Assembly (NCBI GenBank): GCA_031292625.1
Contig: JARLGU010000015.1
Coordinates: 124,001 to 188,000, forward strand
Reading direction: 5' to 3'
From: Capsulimonadaceae bacterium
Lineage (GTDB): Bacteria; Armatimonadota; Armatimonadia; Armatimonadales; Capsulimonadaceae
Length of the DNA: 64,000 nucleotides
The position numbers and the translations under genes were made by a program. The notes under the pieces were generated by a model. It had not been told where the DNA came from and did no database searches. It saw only the letters and a program-made list of their open reading frames with translations. This document shows positions 18,716-27,179 of the stretch, one piece after another; within the stretch, counting starts at the first letter, position 1; every line of letters begins with the position of its first letter.

Positions 18716-20581
18716 TCAGCCTTTCGCAGCAGGCGCCGTCGGCGGTTGCTGCTCATCCCGCGCTGGCGCGGGGGCGTTCTGCGGCACGGTTGCCGGCGAC
18801 GTTGTTGACGATGTCACCGTAATCCATCCTTGCTCGCCGGTCCAGGTGATGAAGGTGGAGGCAAGACCGTCTTCATCCGTTACGAGAGTCGTCTGGTCGG
18901 CGCTCCCGCCGGTCACTACAACGGCGAGCGGCATATGGGCTCCCGGTGAACCCGACGACCCAGTCACGCGAATCAGCAATTTCGTGCGTCTCGGCAACGA
19001 CTGCGAATCAAAGAGCTTCAGCGATGCCGTAAATGCTTCCGATGGCGCGGCCGGACCGACCACGGATAGGTTTGTTGTGACTCTCTGTCCATCTAACAGA
19101 GCGCTTGCTTCTCCGGTTCCAGGGCGCAGAGCGTGGAACACGCCATCTTGGGTAACGTAGCCGACGCCGTTTGTTGCTGGTCCTGACCACACGACGCGCG
19201 GATCGGATCCGTCTATGATTGTTCCATGTGATCGGCACTTTAGCGGACAAGTCGCTCCAACGGTCACCGGTGCATCGGGGGGCATTATCAATGCGTCCGT
19301 TCCCGCTGGCGTCGACGAAGCGGGCGCATGAACGAGCAGGGCGTCCGCAACTCGACGTTCGCCGGTGCCCTGGTTGGGGTAGTTGACCGTTAGCCCACGG
19401 ATGGCCATGGTTGTCGATCCGCCGCCGTCGAGATTGATCGCGTTCACGGCTCCGAATCGCAACAGAATGCCCGCCAAATCCAGCAAGGACACGCCGGCGC
19501 TGACGCCCGGTTTGCCTTCTACGGTGACGAGCAGAACTTTGCCGTCTTGCGTCGCACCCACGGCCGTGCGGGGGTGGGGACCTTCGGCGAAGCCATCGTC
19601 GAAGCCCTCAGCTGCGGCGTCGATGTCGATGCGCCCATTGGTCAGCAATTTGGGGCCGCCGCCTACGCCTGTTGAAGCGTTGCCCCAGAGGAGCGCATTG
19701 CGGTTTAAACTGGACGAACGGCTTGTGCTGGCCGCGCTGGCTGCGGCGGTTGACATTGCGAGGCGAGACGCATCGCTCAGGTCTGCATACGGCGCTATGG
19801 CCGCGATGAAATGGATGACGTCTCCTGGCGAAAGCGTGCGTAGGAAGTCGCCGGCCGCTCCGTGCGACGTCGCCGCAATTACGAGACCGTCATCAGGGAT
19901 GGTGGTTTGGACGTTGCTCGCCGGGCAAACGCTGTCCACCGTTCCGACAATCAACTTGTTCGGCTGAATCGGGAGGTTGACACCCTTGACTACGACTTCC
20001 ATCGCGCCAGGCCGAGCCCCTGAAGTTGGGCCATAGAGCTGAGAGTAGACGACCAGATCGGGCCGGTCGGCCCGTGTGAGAGGCCGGTCGATCGCGTTGA
20101 CGGCGACGCGGCCCGGTTTGCCCTCGACGGAAAGATCGCCGGAATACGATAGCACAGAAAAGAATGGCGATCGTCCCGACGCGTCGAGACCGAACGCCGC
20201 CCGCGCGGTTGTCCACGGTTCCGAATAGAGTTCGGATTGTGAGATGCCAAGGCCAAGCGGATCGCCCGTACCGCCGAAATAATCGGCGTTTACGCCCGCG
20301 ATAGCGGTTGTTCTCTCGACTAAGGCGCGAACGGTATCGCGTCCATTGCTTGCGTTGCCCGTACCGGATGTAATCGATCCGCCCGTAATGGCTGCGTCAA
20401 TACGCACGCCAGGAACATTGAGGTCGATGGAAAGAACATTGATCGTGAGGCTGGAACCGATCTCCTGGGTATAGACTACGCCAGGTGCGAGCTGCTTCGC
20501 AATGGATGGGGCTGCGCTCAGCTCATCTCCGCGCGCAACGACGGCAAATACGACCAACACAAGCAGGGGGAACCACCTCAT
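18716..20581 (-). CDS. Secreted phosphodiester glycosidase-like (NAGPA/DUF2233) protein
   Basis: The 621-residue protein has a cleavable signal peptide (about 1-18, MRWFPLLVLVVFAVVARG). The domain at about 75-420 matches the phosphodiester glycosidase (NAGPA) family, shown by AIAGVNADYFGG, PHPRTAVGATQDGKVLLVTVEGK and the near-invariant INLDGGGSTTMAIRG. Family members remove or modify sugar residues, including exopolysaccharide, at a phosphodiester. The C-terminal part (about 440-600) looks like two Ig-like beta-sandwich domains, followed by a Pro/Ala-rich tail. Its substrate here is unknown, and a role in exopolysaccharide processing is inference. Confidence 0.82.
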   Translation of the reverse strand: MRWFPLLVLVVFAVVARGDELSAAPSIAKQLAPGVVYTQEIGSSLTINVLSIDLNVPGVRIDAAITGGSITSGTGNASNGRDTVRALVERTTAIAGVNADYFGGTGDPLGLGISQSELYSEPWTTARAAFGLDASGRSPFFSVLSYSGDLSVEGKPGRVAVNAIDRPLTRADRPDLVVYSQLYGPTSGARPGAMEVVVKGVNLPIQPNKLIVGTVDSVCPASNVQTTIPDDGLVIAATSHGAAGDFLRTLSPGDVIHFIAAIAPYADLSDASRLAMSTAAASAASTSRSSSLNRNALLWGNASTGVGGGPKLLTNGRIDIDAAAEGFDDGFAEGPHPRTAVGATQDGKVLLVTVEGKPGVSAGVSLLDLAGILLRFGAVNAINLDGGGSTTMAIRGLTVNYPNQGTGERRVADALLVHAPASSTPAGTDALIMPPDAPVTVGATCPLKCRSHGTIIDGSDPRVVWSGPATNGVGYVTQDGVFHALRPGTGEASALLDGQRVTTNLSVVGPAAPSEAFTASLKLFDSQSLPRRTKLLIRVTGSSGSPGAHMPLAVVVTGGSADQTTLVTDEDGLASTFITWTGEQGWITVTSSTTSPATVPQNAPAPARDEQQPPTAPAAKG

Positions 20582-20652
20582 ACGTGCACATTATAGCCGT
20601 GCAGGGCTTCCGCTGTCAAACCCGCCGAGAATGCGAGAAACGCAATTGAAAT

Positions 20653-20694
20653 ATCTGGTGTCCGCAAAGAGGTCGTCTATCACGGACACCAGAT
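20653..20694 (-). terminator. Terminator hairpin downstream of the pilin gene
   Basis: ATCTGGTGTCCG (20653-20664) and CGGACACCAGAT (20683-20694) form a perfect 12-bp stem with an 18-nt loop, just after the pilin stop. On the minus strand it is followed by only a weak T-rich tail. Confidence 0.55.
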
Positions 20695-20711
20695 CCGAAA
20701 AGCGGGCGGGT

Positions 20712-21530
20712 TTACATATAGCTGAAGGTCATCGTGTACTTTGCCGCGATCCAGGATGAACCGCCTGCAATTCCGCCGCGGCTCGATGTCGAGGAGCATG
20801 TCTGGGCCGTACTCTGGCTCTGTGGTACGTTCAGGCATCCGGCAGTCGCGTTCGCGCTCGTACAGACCGCGCCGACGCTGACCTTCTCTGGCATCAGGTA
20901 ACGAACGTGAGCATCGGCTGCAACGAACTCTACTCCGGGGCTGTGACGCGGCGTGTTGGTAAGCGTGGCGCATCCGCCAATGCTTGTTCCGATGGCGGTT
21001 GTGCTCAGCGCCTGGACCATCGGAGTGGCAGTCACCGGAAACGGATCAACGCCATCGGCGGCTCCGACGTCCGCCGTGAGCTGAGTCGGATCGCCGTTAT
21101 AGCCCGTGGTCTCGTAGTAGTCGACGACCGTCGCGGGGGAGGCGAATTTTGAGCTGTTCATCGCCGCAAGGTTTGAATTGTAGCCGTACGAATACGCGAT
21201 ATTCGTGCCGCTGGCAGTGTTGTTGTCGTCAGGACACGTGTAGATTCCCTTGGATTTAACGTAAATGTAGAGCTGCGCCGCCCAGTTGCCGTCCGGCACG
21301 GTTGAGCCTGTGCTTGAGGCGATATCCGATGGGAATATCTCGTCGTAGTCCTGTGCGTAGGACAGCGTCGCTACGCCGAGTTGCCTGAGGTTGGATGTGC
21401 AAACCGATTGGCGTCCCTTTTCCCGAGCGCGCGCGAACACAGGAAAGAGAATAGCGGCGAGAATCGCAATGATTGCGATAACTACGAGGAGCTCTATCAA
21501 TGTGAAGCCGTTACGGCCGCGATAATTCAT
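20712..21530 (-). CDS. Type IV pilin-like (DUF1559-type) prepilin
   Basis: The 272-residue protein has a short basic leader, the prepilin peptidase site [18 protein letters not shown] (about residues 7-25, cleavage before Phe with Glu at mature position 5) and [15 protein letters not shown] directly after. Near the C-terminus, [17 protein letters not shown] fits the H-X9-DG type motif of DUF1559 proteins, which are abundant in Armatimonadota, Planctomycetes and relatives. It is probably a major or minor pseudopilin assembled by a type IV pilus or type II secretion machine encoded elsewhere. The start is ATG 21530, behind GGGAG, because an earlier in-frame start adds an unlikely leader. Confidence 0.88.
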   Translation of the reverse strand: MNYRGRNGFTLIELLVVIAIIAILAAILFPVFARAREKGRQSVCTSNLRQLGVATLSYAQDYDEIFPSDIASSTGSTVPDGNWAAQLYIYVKSKGIYTCPDDNNTASGTNIAYSYGYNSNLAAMNSSKFASPATVVDYYETTGYNGDPTQLTADVGAADGVDPFPVTATPMVQALSTTAIGTSIGGCATLTNTPRHSPGVEFVAADAHVRYLMPEKVSVGAVCTSANATAGCLNVPQSQSTAQTCSSTSSRGGIAGGSSWIAAKYTMTFSYM

Positions 21531-21597
21531 GTTCGTGTCTCCCAATAATACTAACAATTAAACGATGTGGCCGATGAAAGGTCTAAGGCGTCGAAAT

Positions 21598-21615
21598 GTA
21601 ACATCATATTGTTAC
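21598..21615. promoter_or_regulatory. Palindrome upstream of the pilin gene
   Basis: GTAACA-tcatat-TGTTAC is a perfect 6-bp inverted repeat about 70 bp upstream of the pilin start, overlapping an AT-rich stretch preceded on the minus strand by TTGACG. It could be an operator, but the protein is unknown. Confidence 0.35.
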
Positions 21616-21690
21616 CTGAATACGTCAAAAGTTCCTTCGTGCAAGCAAACTCTTTGTAAAAGAACGCGGTCAAAAAACGCAGTGGTTAGA

Positions 21691-21897
21691 TCAGGCGTCA
21701 CTCCGATCGTTTTGATTGGTTGCCCTTGAAATGCCTAAGGTTTCACCGAGAACCGCTTGGACTTGAGCCGAAGCCGTCAACGCATGCAAATATAGACGTC
21801 GCGAGGCAGCCAATCGTTCGTTTTCGGCGTTGCGTTCTAGCAACTGGATCTCGTGAACGATTTCTTGCCATGTCGGCGCAGCGCACTGAAGCTGCAA
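21691..21897 (-). CDS. Small hypothetical protein (doubtful start)
   Basis: A 68-residue frame from TTG 21897 codes for an amphipathic, helix-rich sequence (for example WQEIVHEIQLLERNAENERLAASRR). The frame stays open for about 38 further codons upstream, to roughly 22011, with protein-like composition but no ATG, GTG or TTG start and no ribosome binding site. It may be a remnant of a longer gene that lost its start, or a chance frame. I do not recognise it. Confidence 0.3.
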   Translation of the reverse strand: MQLQCAAPTWQEIVHEIQLLERNAENERLAASRRLYLHALTASAQVQAVLGETLGISRATNQNDRSDA

Positions 21898-22048
21898 ACC
21901 GGTTCCGATCGCGCGTGGGCGGTACCGTTTGGCTGCTTCGCCACTCCGTACGATGATTTTGTTCGATTTACTATGCCGTTGTGGTGAGTATTGGCAGGCG
22001 CTGAATAAAACTTAAGCGCAGCGGATGAAACCTGGCAATTTCGCCGGG

Positions 22049-22147
22049 TTAATCAATTCGGCGGCGGATGAGTAGAACGAGATAAAGGAGAACCAGCAGC
22101 AGCGCGGCATCAAAGATATACTTGAGGACGCCAAATAGGACATTCAT
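22049..22147 (-). CDS. 32-residue single-span membrane microprotein
   Basis: ATG 22147 overlaps the stop codon of the FHA gene (ATGA), which suggests translational coupling. The predicted peptide has a polar start (MNVLFGVLKYIFDAA), a strongly hydrophobic run LLLVLLYLVLLI and a basic tail RRRID, the layout of a single-span inner-membrane protein with a cytoplasmic C-terminus. Its position in the murJ-FHA operon suggests a small accessory subunit in envelope control (inference). It is too short for routine gene calling. I do not know a family for it. Confidence 0.6.
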   Translation of the reverse strand: MNVLFGVLKYIFDAALLLVLLYLVLLIRRRID

Positions 22148-23322
22148 TGTTTCGTCCCGTCCGGCGCGACAAAGGTGAATAAAGAGGCGCCGAGCTCGAT
22201 GCTGTCGCCATCTTGTAAGCGGATGCGCTCATCGCCAATCACCGGCCGGCCGTTTACCTTCGTCGTCTGCTTGCCAGAGACATCCTGAATGTAGTAATTA
22301 ACTCCATCGGGGGATACGATTGTCGCCTGGCGGATCGAGGAAAGATCATCGTCAAGGACGACATCGCACGTAACCCCGCGGCCAATCAGCGTCTCGGAGC
22401 CCATGGTCGTCGCTGGCGCGCCCACGGCGGGGGCAAGTTTCGCGCGCGAGACCGCTGCTGGGATCGCGGACGGGATGACGCTTGAAGCCTGAGGCGCGGC
22501 AACGAGCTCTTGTTGGAAGACCATTGTCGTGCCGCCGATAACGATCTCATCGCCGTCGTTAAGCGTGACATTGCCGTCAATCAGGCGTCCGTTGACGATG
22601 ACGCCGTTTGTGCTGCCCAGGTCGTAAATTGTCGCCTTGCCGTCAGATTCGCGTTCGATGCGCGCATGTTTCTTGGAGACCTGTCCGTCGCCGGACAGTA
22701 TCAGATGGTTGCCTGCTTGTTTGGAGCGTCCGATGTGAAATTCGGGCGTCGAGATCGTCGTCAGGCTTCGTCTTCCATCACTGTGCGCAATGACGAGCGC
22801 CGCCCAAGATACCTGGTCGCCTGCGATCGTGAGATCTTCCGCGCCGTCGTCGTCCTGGATCGGCCGGACGGCAGCCACGGTAAGGAGGTCGTCTTCTTCG
22901 GCAGGTTGAACGGGCTGGGGCGCGGGAGTCGGTTCGGTCGCGGGCGCTTTTCCGAACCGTGCCTTTACACGAAGCTTCTCGTCGGATTCTTCCGGATCGG
23001 TGTCGACGATCGTAAAGTCGAGAGGGCCTCGCGCGGAGTAGCCATTTTGCGCCATATAGCGCTGGAGCACGCCGGTAAGCTCTTCTTCGTCGAGAAACGA
23101 CAAGAGGTATTCGCGTTCATCGGGGTCCGAGACGCCGAGTTCCAGGACGTACTTGTTGGGGACGTAGATCTTGCCGTCGAAGCCTTCGCTCCGGTTCTCC
23201 TCCATGGCGTCGAGGATGCGGCGCAGGACATCCTTAGGCCGGAGAGCCTGTGAGCCGTCGTCGCCAAAGAGGCGCTCATACCAGCGTCCAAACTTTTGAT
23301 GAAATCTTTCGAATATGTCCAT
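22144..23322 (-). CDS. FhaA-like protein: DUF3662 domain plus two FHA domains
   Basis: The 392-residue protein starts with a DUF3662 (FhaA N-terminal) domain (1-125, with FHQKFGRWYERLFG), then an acidic Pro-rich linker, then two FHA domains. The first (about 173-270) has all phosphothreonine-binding hallmarks: GRS at 198, SKKH at 216 and GSTNG at 236. The second (about 305-386) has GRG at 314 but Gln in place of the conserved His (SSIRQ, 328-332) and no GSTNG, so it may not bind phosphothreonine. In actinobacteria FhaA binds phosphorylated MviN/MurJ to control peptidoglycan synthesis, and murJ is directly upstream here. The gene lies 16 nt after murJ. Confidence 0.85.
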   Translation of the reverse strand: MDIFERFHQKFGRWYERLFGDDGSQALRPKDVLRRILDAMEENRSEGFDGKIYVPNKYVLELGVSDPDEREYLLSFLDEEELTGVLQRYMAQNGYSARGPLDFTIVDTDPEESDEKLRVKARFGKAPATEPTPAPQPVQPAEEDDLLTVAAVRPIQDDDGAEDLTIAGDQVSWAALVIAHSDGRRSLTTISTPEFHIGRSKQAGNHLILSGDGQVSKKHARIERESDGKATIYDLGSTNGVIVNGRLIDGNVTLNDGDEIVIGGTTMVFQQELVAAPQASSVIPSAIPAAVSRAKLAPAVGAPATTMGSETLIGRGVTCDVVLDDDLSSIRQATIVSPDGVNYYIQDVSGKQTTKVNGRPVIGDERIRLQDGDSIELGASLFTFVAPDGTKQ

Positions 23323-23338
23323 TGCGTGATCCCCGAGG

Positions 23339-25105
23339 CTAACCCGCTGCCTTTTGGATTCTTAGACGCACAAGAATGGGGCGAAGCTTCGATGAGGCCA
23401 TGCGGGCGAGGTCGTCAAGCTCAGCCATCTTGAAGTATTTCGCAAGCCCGCAGTATGCCGCCAGTGCAATTGAGCCGCTAAAAATAATCTCGGCAATGCC
23501 GTGAAGCGTAACATGTTTTTCGGGAGTGGGCCATGCGATATTGAACGCGAACTGGGAGACGTAAGCGCCCACGCAAAGCAACGCTGTCGCAATGACGATG
23601 CGAACGATTGCGATGGTGAGCAGTCTGTCTTCAATGTCCTTGAGGCGCCTGTGCAGGAGCGTAATCAAGATTAACATATAGATTGTCGCGGCCAGTGTCG
23701 TGCAAAGCGCGATGCCCTCGATCGCAAGAACGGGATGCGCGCCTACCCCAAAGTGCGCCACTACGACATTTTGAACGAACGTTTGCCATGACGTGACGGG
23801 CTGGTCCCATATCGGGACGCCTCCCGCCGCTAAGTGGACGACGATCAGGTTCAACAGGATCAGCAGGCCGGTCATCCAGCGTCCGGTGCGTACAGGCGTG
23901 CGAGTGTCGTGGAGCGCGTAAAATCCCCGGACCAGAATCGCCTGACACGACCACGCGAAAATGCCAAGCGCATAGAACCGGAGCGCGGCGGCTGTGATTT
24001 CGGCGTCGACCGCGTGGAAATTGTGGCGTTGATAGAGAACCTGAACGAGCGGCAGGGCCAGAATGAACATCAATGCGGACGATGGCACGGTGAGGAAGAG
24101 AATCGTGCGCAAGGTTTTTGACGTTGTTTGGCGGAACTTTTTCATCGCCCCGGCCGCGGTGTGCCGAGACATCGCGGGCAGAACGGCGATGGACATTGCC
24201 TGCGCGAAGATGCCGATCGGAATCAGCATGCACCGGTTTGCAAGCGTGAGCGCCGTTTGACCGCCGTGCGGCAGCATGGAAGCGAAGCTGCGCATAATGA
24301 TCTGGTCGACGTTCGGCAACGCCATGCCGAACATGATAGGCAAGAGCATCGCCCATACCTGCGATACGCCGGGATGACGCCAGTTGAGGCTAAACCGATA
24401 GCGCATTCCCAGCTTGGCGGAGGCGATAGCCTGAATGAGGAAGTTGCCGACGAACGCGCCGCCCAGCGCTCCCCACATCAGAGCCCGCATTCCGCCGAAA
24501 GGCCCGGTATCGTTGGGATGGGCCAGCAAAGCGCCTATGATAATGCCAATGTTGTAGATGCTTGGTCCAAGCGCCGGAACGAGCATTCGGTTGCGCGCGT
24601 TTAGGGAGCCCATCAGCAAACTGCCGACAATGAAGAAGAACTGGGCGGGAAGGACGATCCGCGCGAGGTAGATGGTCTTGTCTATCTGATCCGCGGTGTA
24701 GCCCAGGTTCATGAATGCGACAAGCTGCGGAGTAAAAATCTCCATAAGCACGATTGCCGCAGTCGTTACAATGGCAATAATGCTGCCGACGATGGAGAAG
24801 ACTTCCCAGGCTCCCTTTTCGTCGCCATCGTGCAGATACTTGGTAAAGATCGGAATAAATGTCGAGGAGATAGCCCCGCCCGCCACGAGATACATGAGCA
24901 TGTCGGGGATGCTGAACGCCGCATTGTAAGCATCGGTGTTTGCGGTTCGGCCGAACTGCGCGGCCACAACCATGTCGCGAACCATGCCCAGGAGGCGCGA
25001 GGCGATCACGGCCATCACCATGATGAATGCGGCGCCGCCGATACTGCCTTGCTTGTAATTCGCCGTCGTCTGTTTGTCCGTCGTAGTCAAAGTGGGGGCC
25101 GCCAT
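23339..25105 (-). CDS. murJ: Lipid II flippase MurJ (MviN family)
   Basis: The 588-residue polytopic membrane protein belongs to the MATE-like MviN/MurJ family. It shows ASRLLGMVRDMVVAAQFG, YNAAFSIPDMLMYLVAGGAISSTFIPIFT and VLPAMSRHTA, and has about 14 hydrophobic segments. It moves the peptidoglycan precursor lipid II across the inner membrane. ATG 25105 lies 10 nt after the -10 box and within an 11-bp inverted repeat, so the message is probably leaderless and possibly regulated there. It heads an operon with the FHA protein and the microprotein. Confidence 0.95.
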   Translation of the reverse strand: MAAPTLTTTDKQTTANYKQGSIGGAAFIMVMAVIASRLLGMVRDMVVAAQFGRTANTDAYNAAFSIPDMLMYLVAGGAISSTFIPIFTKYLHDGDEKGAWEVFSIVGSIIAIVTTAAIVLMEIFTPQLVAFMNLGYTADQIDKTIYLARIVLPAQFFFIVGSLLMGSLNARNRMLVPALGPSIYNIGIIIGALLAHPNDTGPFGGMRALMWGALGGAFVGNFLIQAIASAKLGMRYRFSLNWRHPGVSQVWAMLLPIMFGMALPNVDQIIMRSFASMLPHGGQTALTLANRCMLIPIGIFAQAMSIAVLPAMSRHTAAGAMKKFRQTTSKTLRTILFLTVPSSALMFILALPLVQVLYQRHNFHAVDAEITAAALRFYALGIFAWSCQAILVRGFYALHDTRTPVRTGRWMTGLLILLNLIVVHLAAGGVPIWDQPVTSWQTFVQNVVVAHFGVGAHPVLAIEGIALCTTLAATIYMLILITLLHRRLKDIEDRLLTIAIVRIVIATALLCVGAYVSQFAFNIAWPTPEKHVTLHGIAEIIFSGSIALAAYCGLAKYFKMAELDDLARMASSKLRPILVRLRIQKAAG

Positions 25106-25145
25106 ACTGGGCTCTAGTATGGCGGCTGGCCGGTGTTCGTGTCAA
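25098..25145 (-). promoter_or_regulatory. murJ promoter with an 11-bp inverted repeat over -10 box and start codon
   Basis: On the minus strand TTGACA (25145-25140), an 18-bp spacer and CATACT (25121-25116) precede the ATG at 25105 by 10 nt. The arms GCCGCCATACT (25098-25108) and AGTATGGCGGC (25116-25126) are a perfect inverted repeat with a 7-nt spacer. It covers both the -10 box and the start codon. Confidence 0.65.
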
Positions 25146-25170
25146 GCGCGAGCGTCTCGCGGCGCGCTGC

Positions 25171-26172
25171 TTAGCGTGCCGCTGCGCGGTGCGAATACTC
25201 GCAGAGCAGGCTGACGTAGACTCGGTAATTCTCCAGCGTTACGCCTGGCGGGGTTTGGTGATCGACCGATACAATGAAGCCGCCGGAACGCATCACCGGC
25301 AGGAGCCGCTCGAACTCGGCGCGCATGGCAGCTTCGCCGCGCGGCATGACCATCTTGTCGTATCCGCCCATCATTGCCCAACGCGGATACTTTGCGCGGA
25401 TACGCGGAATGTCGACGCCCGCCTGGCGCTCAAGAGGGTAGACGCCATCGATTCCCGCTTCCTGCAGCCAGGGAATCATGTCCTCGATCTGTCCGTCGCT
25501 GTCGACGAGGACCGGAACGCCGGAGGATTTGATCAGAGGGATCAGTTCGTTATAGTAGGGCCGTATGAACTCATTAAAGGCGTCGCGTGAAAGCATGGGG
25601 CCGTTATTATACGACATATCCTCCGCGATGCCGACCATGTCTGGAACGAGTACGGTGAACAGCGCTTCAAGCGTGCGCTTATGAAAGGCCGCGACGTCCC
25701 GGTTCATTCGGTGCATAAGTTCCGGCTGATCGTAAAATGCGTAGAGGTGACCCTCGATGCCCAAAAGGGTGCGGGGGAACCAGAAGAAACCATCGAGCCA
25801 TACTCGAATCGCAATGTCGCCGCGCTCGTGTTTCTGTCGCAGCGATCGCGCGCGATCGAGTAACTCGTCAATTGATTTTTGAGGATAGAGATAAGGAAGC
25901 ACTGCGTCGTAGGATGCCTCGTCCGTGACGATAGCGGCTCCATGATGCGCCGGGACTGGAGTGCCAGCGCCTCTCGTATTGGCGGCTATGTTGTAAAGAG
26001 GATCGAGACCGAAATAGTGGAGGGATTCTTCCCACTCCAAACCGGCGGGAAGTCCTTGCTGTTCCCAGGCCTTGATCGTGTCGCCCCACCAGGCCGCCCA
26101 CTCGATAATGGGTAGGCGGCCTTCCGGTGCTTGAAATGTTAGTGCGCGCGTAAATCGCTCGCGTGGTGTCAT
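25171..26172 (-). CDS. Uroporphyrinogen decarboxylase-like (UroD/MtaA superfamily) protein
   Basis: The 333-residue TIM-barrel protein begins MTPRERFTRALTFQAPEG, typical of the URO-D superfamily, and continues with an EDMSYNNGPMLSRDAF stretch, PVLVDSDGQIEDMIPWL, GVYPLERQAGVDI and the C-terminal GGFIVSVDHQTPPGVTLENYR. Members outside haem synthesis are often methyltransferases or unknown enzymes; the non-haem context (PhyH-like gene, AraC regulator) makes true HemE activity unlikely. ATG 26172 has AGGAG. It is 9 nt downstream of the dioxygenase gene, so they form one operon. Confidence 0.78.
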   Translation of the reverse strand: MTPRERFTRALTFQAPEGRLPIIEWAAWWGDTIKAWEQQGLPAGLEWEESLHYFGLDPLYNIAANTRGAGTPVPAHHGAAIVTDEASYDAVLPYLYPQKSIDELLDRARSLRQKHERGDIAIRVWLDGFFWFPRTLLGIEGHLYAFYDQPELMHRMNRDVAAFHKRTLEALFTVLVPDMVGIAEDMSYNNGPMLSRDAFNEFIRPYYNELIPLIKSSGVPVLVDSDGQIEDMIPWLQEAGIDGVYPLERQAGVDIPRIRAKYPRWAMMGGYDKMVMPRGEAAMRAEFERLLPVMRSGGFIVSVDHQTPPGVTLENYRVYVSLLCEYSHRAAAR

Positions 26173-26181
26173 TCTTTGCTC

Positions 26182-27012
26182 CTATTTGCGCTTCCAGATC
26201 AGCGGCACGATATTAGGATCGTCTAGCTTGTCGCCGGCTTTCAGCATTTCGATGTAATCATTGGGCAGCACGTTCACGTTGCCGTTGAACGTTGCCCCGT
26301 CTGGCATATAAGCGCAGGTCATCGCCCTGCGCGGCCGGTTGGTCATATTCGCGCCGGCTCCGTGCGCCGTGAGGCCGTTATGCAGCACGGCCGTTCCAGC
26401 TTTCGCGGGAACGGGAACCGGATCTATGAGCCGCCATTCCGGATAGATGCTAAAGAGGCCGCCGAGGTTTTGACCAATGCCCGCGTTGTCATAGCGCGCC
26501 GTCTTGTGGCTGCCGGGGATGTACCACATGCAGCCATTCGCAAGAGTGGCATCGTCCAGAGCGACCCATATTGAGACGGCGTCGCGCGACGAAAACGACC
26601 AGTAAGGGTTGTCCAGATGCCACGCAGTAGGATTGCCGAATGGCGGTTTGAAGAGCGCTTGGTCGTGCCAGATGCGTATGCCGTCGACGCCGGCCAGTTC
26701 GCCGGCAACTCGGCCAAGACGAGGATCGTGCATGAGGCGTCGCATGCCGGGATGGGTGTCGGCAAGCTTGATGCATTGCGTAAAGACCTGAGCATAATAC
26801 GCCGTGGGATCCGTTTGGTTATTCAGCCGATGCCCGACTGTCTCGCCGGGAGCGACCGGCGTGTTTTTCTCGACCGCGAGGCGGTCATCGACGGCATCTT
26901 GCGTCGTTTCGCGCCATGTTTGCAACTCTTCGTCGTCGAGGAACCCCTCGATCGCGAGGAAGCCTTGTTCCCGGTATGTGCTGATCTGATGCGAAGTAAG
27001 CTGATCGCGCAT
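26182..27012 (-). CDS. Phytanoyl-CoA dioxygenase (PhyH) family protein
   Basis: The 276-residue protein starts with YREQGFLAIEGFLDDEELQ, the usual PhyH N-terminal pattern, and has the Fe(II) ligands HLDNPYW (HxD, about residue 130) and a distal His in HGAGANMTNRPRRAMTCAYMP (about 216), with the Arg that binds 2-oxoglutarate. It is likely a 2-oxoglutarate-dependent hydroxylase; the substrate is unknown. GGGAGA lies upstream of ATG 27012. It is divergent from the AraC gene at 27180, which probably regulates it. Confidence 0.85.
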   Translation of the reverse strand: MRDQLTSHQISTYREQGFLAIEGFLDDEELQTWRETTQDAVDDRLAVEKNTPVAPGETVGHRLNNQTDPTAYYAQVFTQCIKLADTHPGMRRLMHDPRLGRVAGELAGVDGIRIWHDQALFKPPFGNPTAWHLDNPYWSFSSRDAVSIWVALDDATLANGCMWYIPGSHKTARYDNAGIGQNLGGLFSIYPEWRLIDPVPVPAKAGTAVLHNGLTAHGAGANMTNRPRRAMTCAYMPDGATFNGNVNVLPNDYIEMLKAGDKLDDPNIVPLIWKRK

Positions 27013-27112
27013 TTACTTTTGTCTCCCATGTGCACAGAACGGCGATGGCGGTATTCTTTGCACTCCCGCCAAACGCTCTACGACAATGCTACGACGAAAC
27101 AGAGGGAAGGGT

Positions 27113-27173
27113 TAGTCCGCGATTGAGGGATTAGTTGGACTATATTGACATTTGTGAGAAATCGTGAGATAAC
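27113..27173 (+). promoter_or_regulatory. Promoter and candidate operator of the AraC gene
   Basis: TTGACA (27145-27150), 17 bp, GATAAC (27168-27173), then ATG only 6 nt later at 27180, so a leaderless message is likely. Directly upstream TAGTCC (27113-27118) and GGACTA (27137-27142) form an inverted repeat that could be the regulator's binding site in this divergent region. Confidence 0.5.
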
Positions 27174-27179
27174 GCCCTT

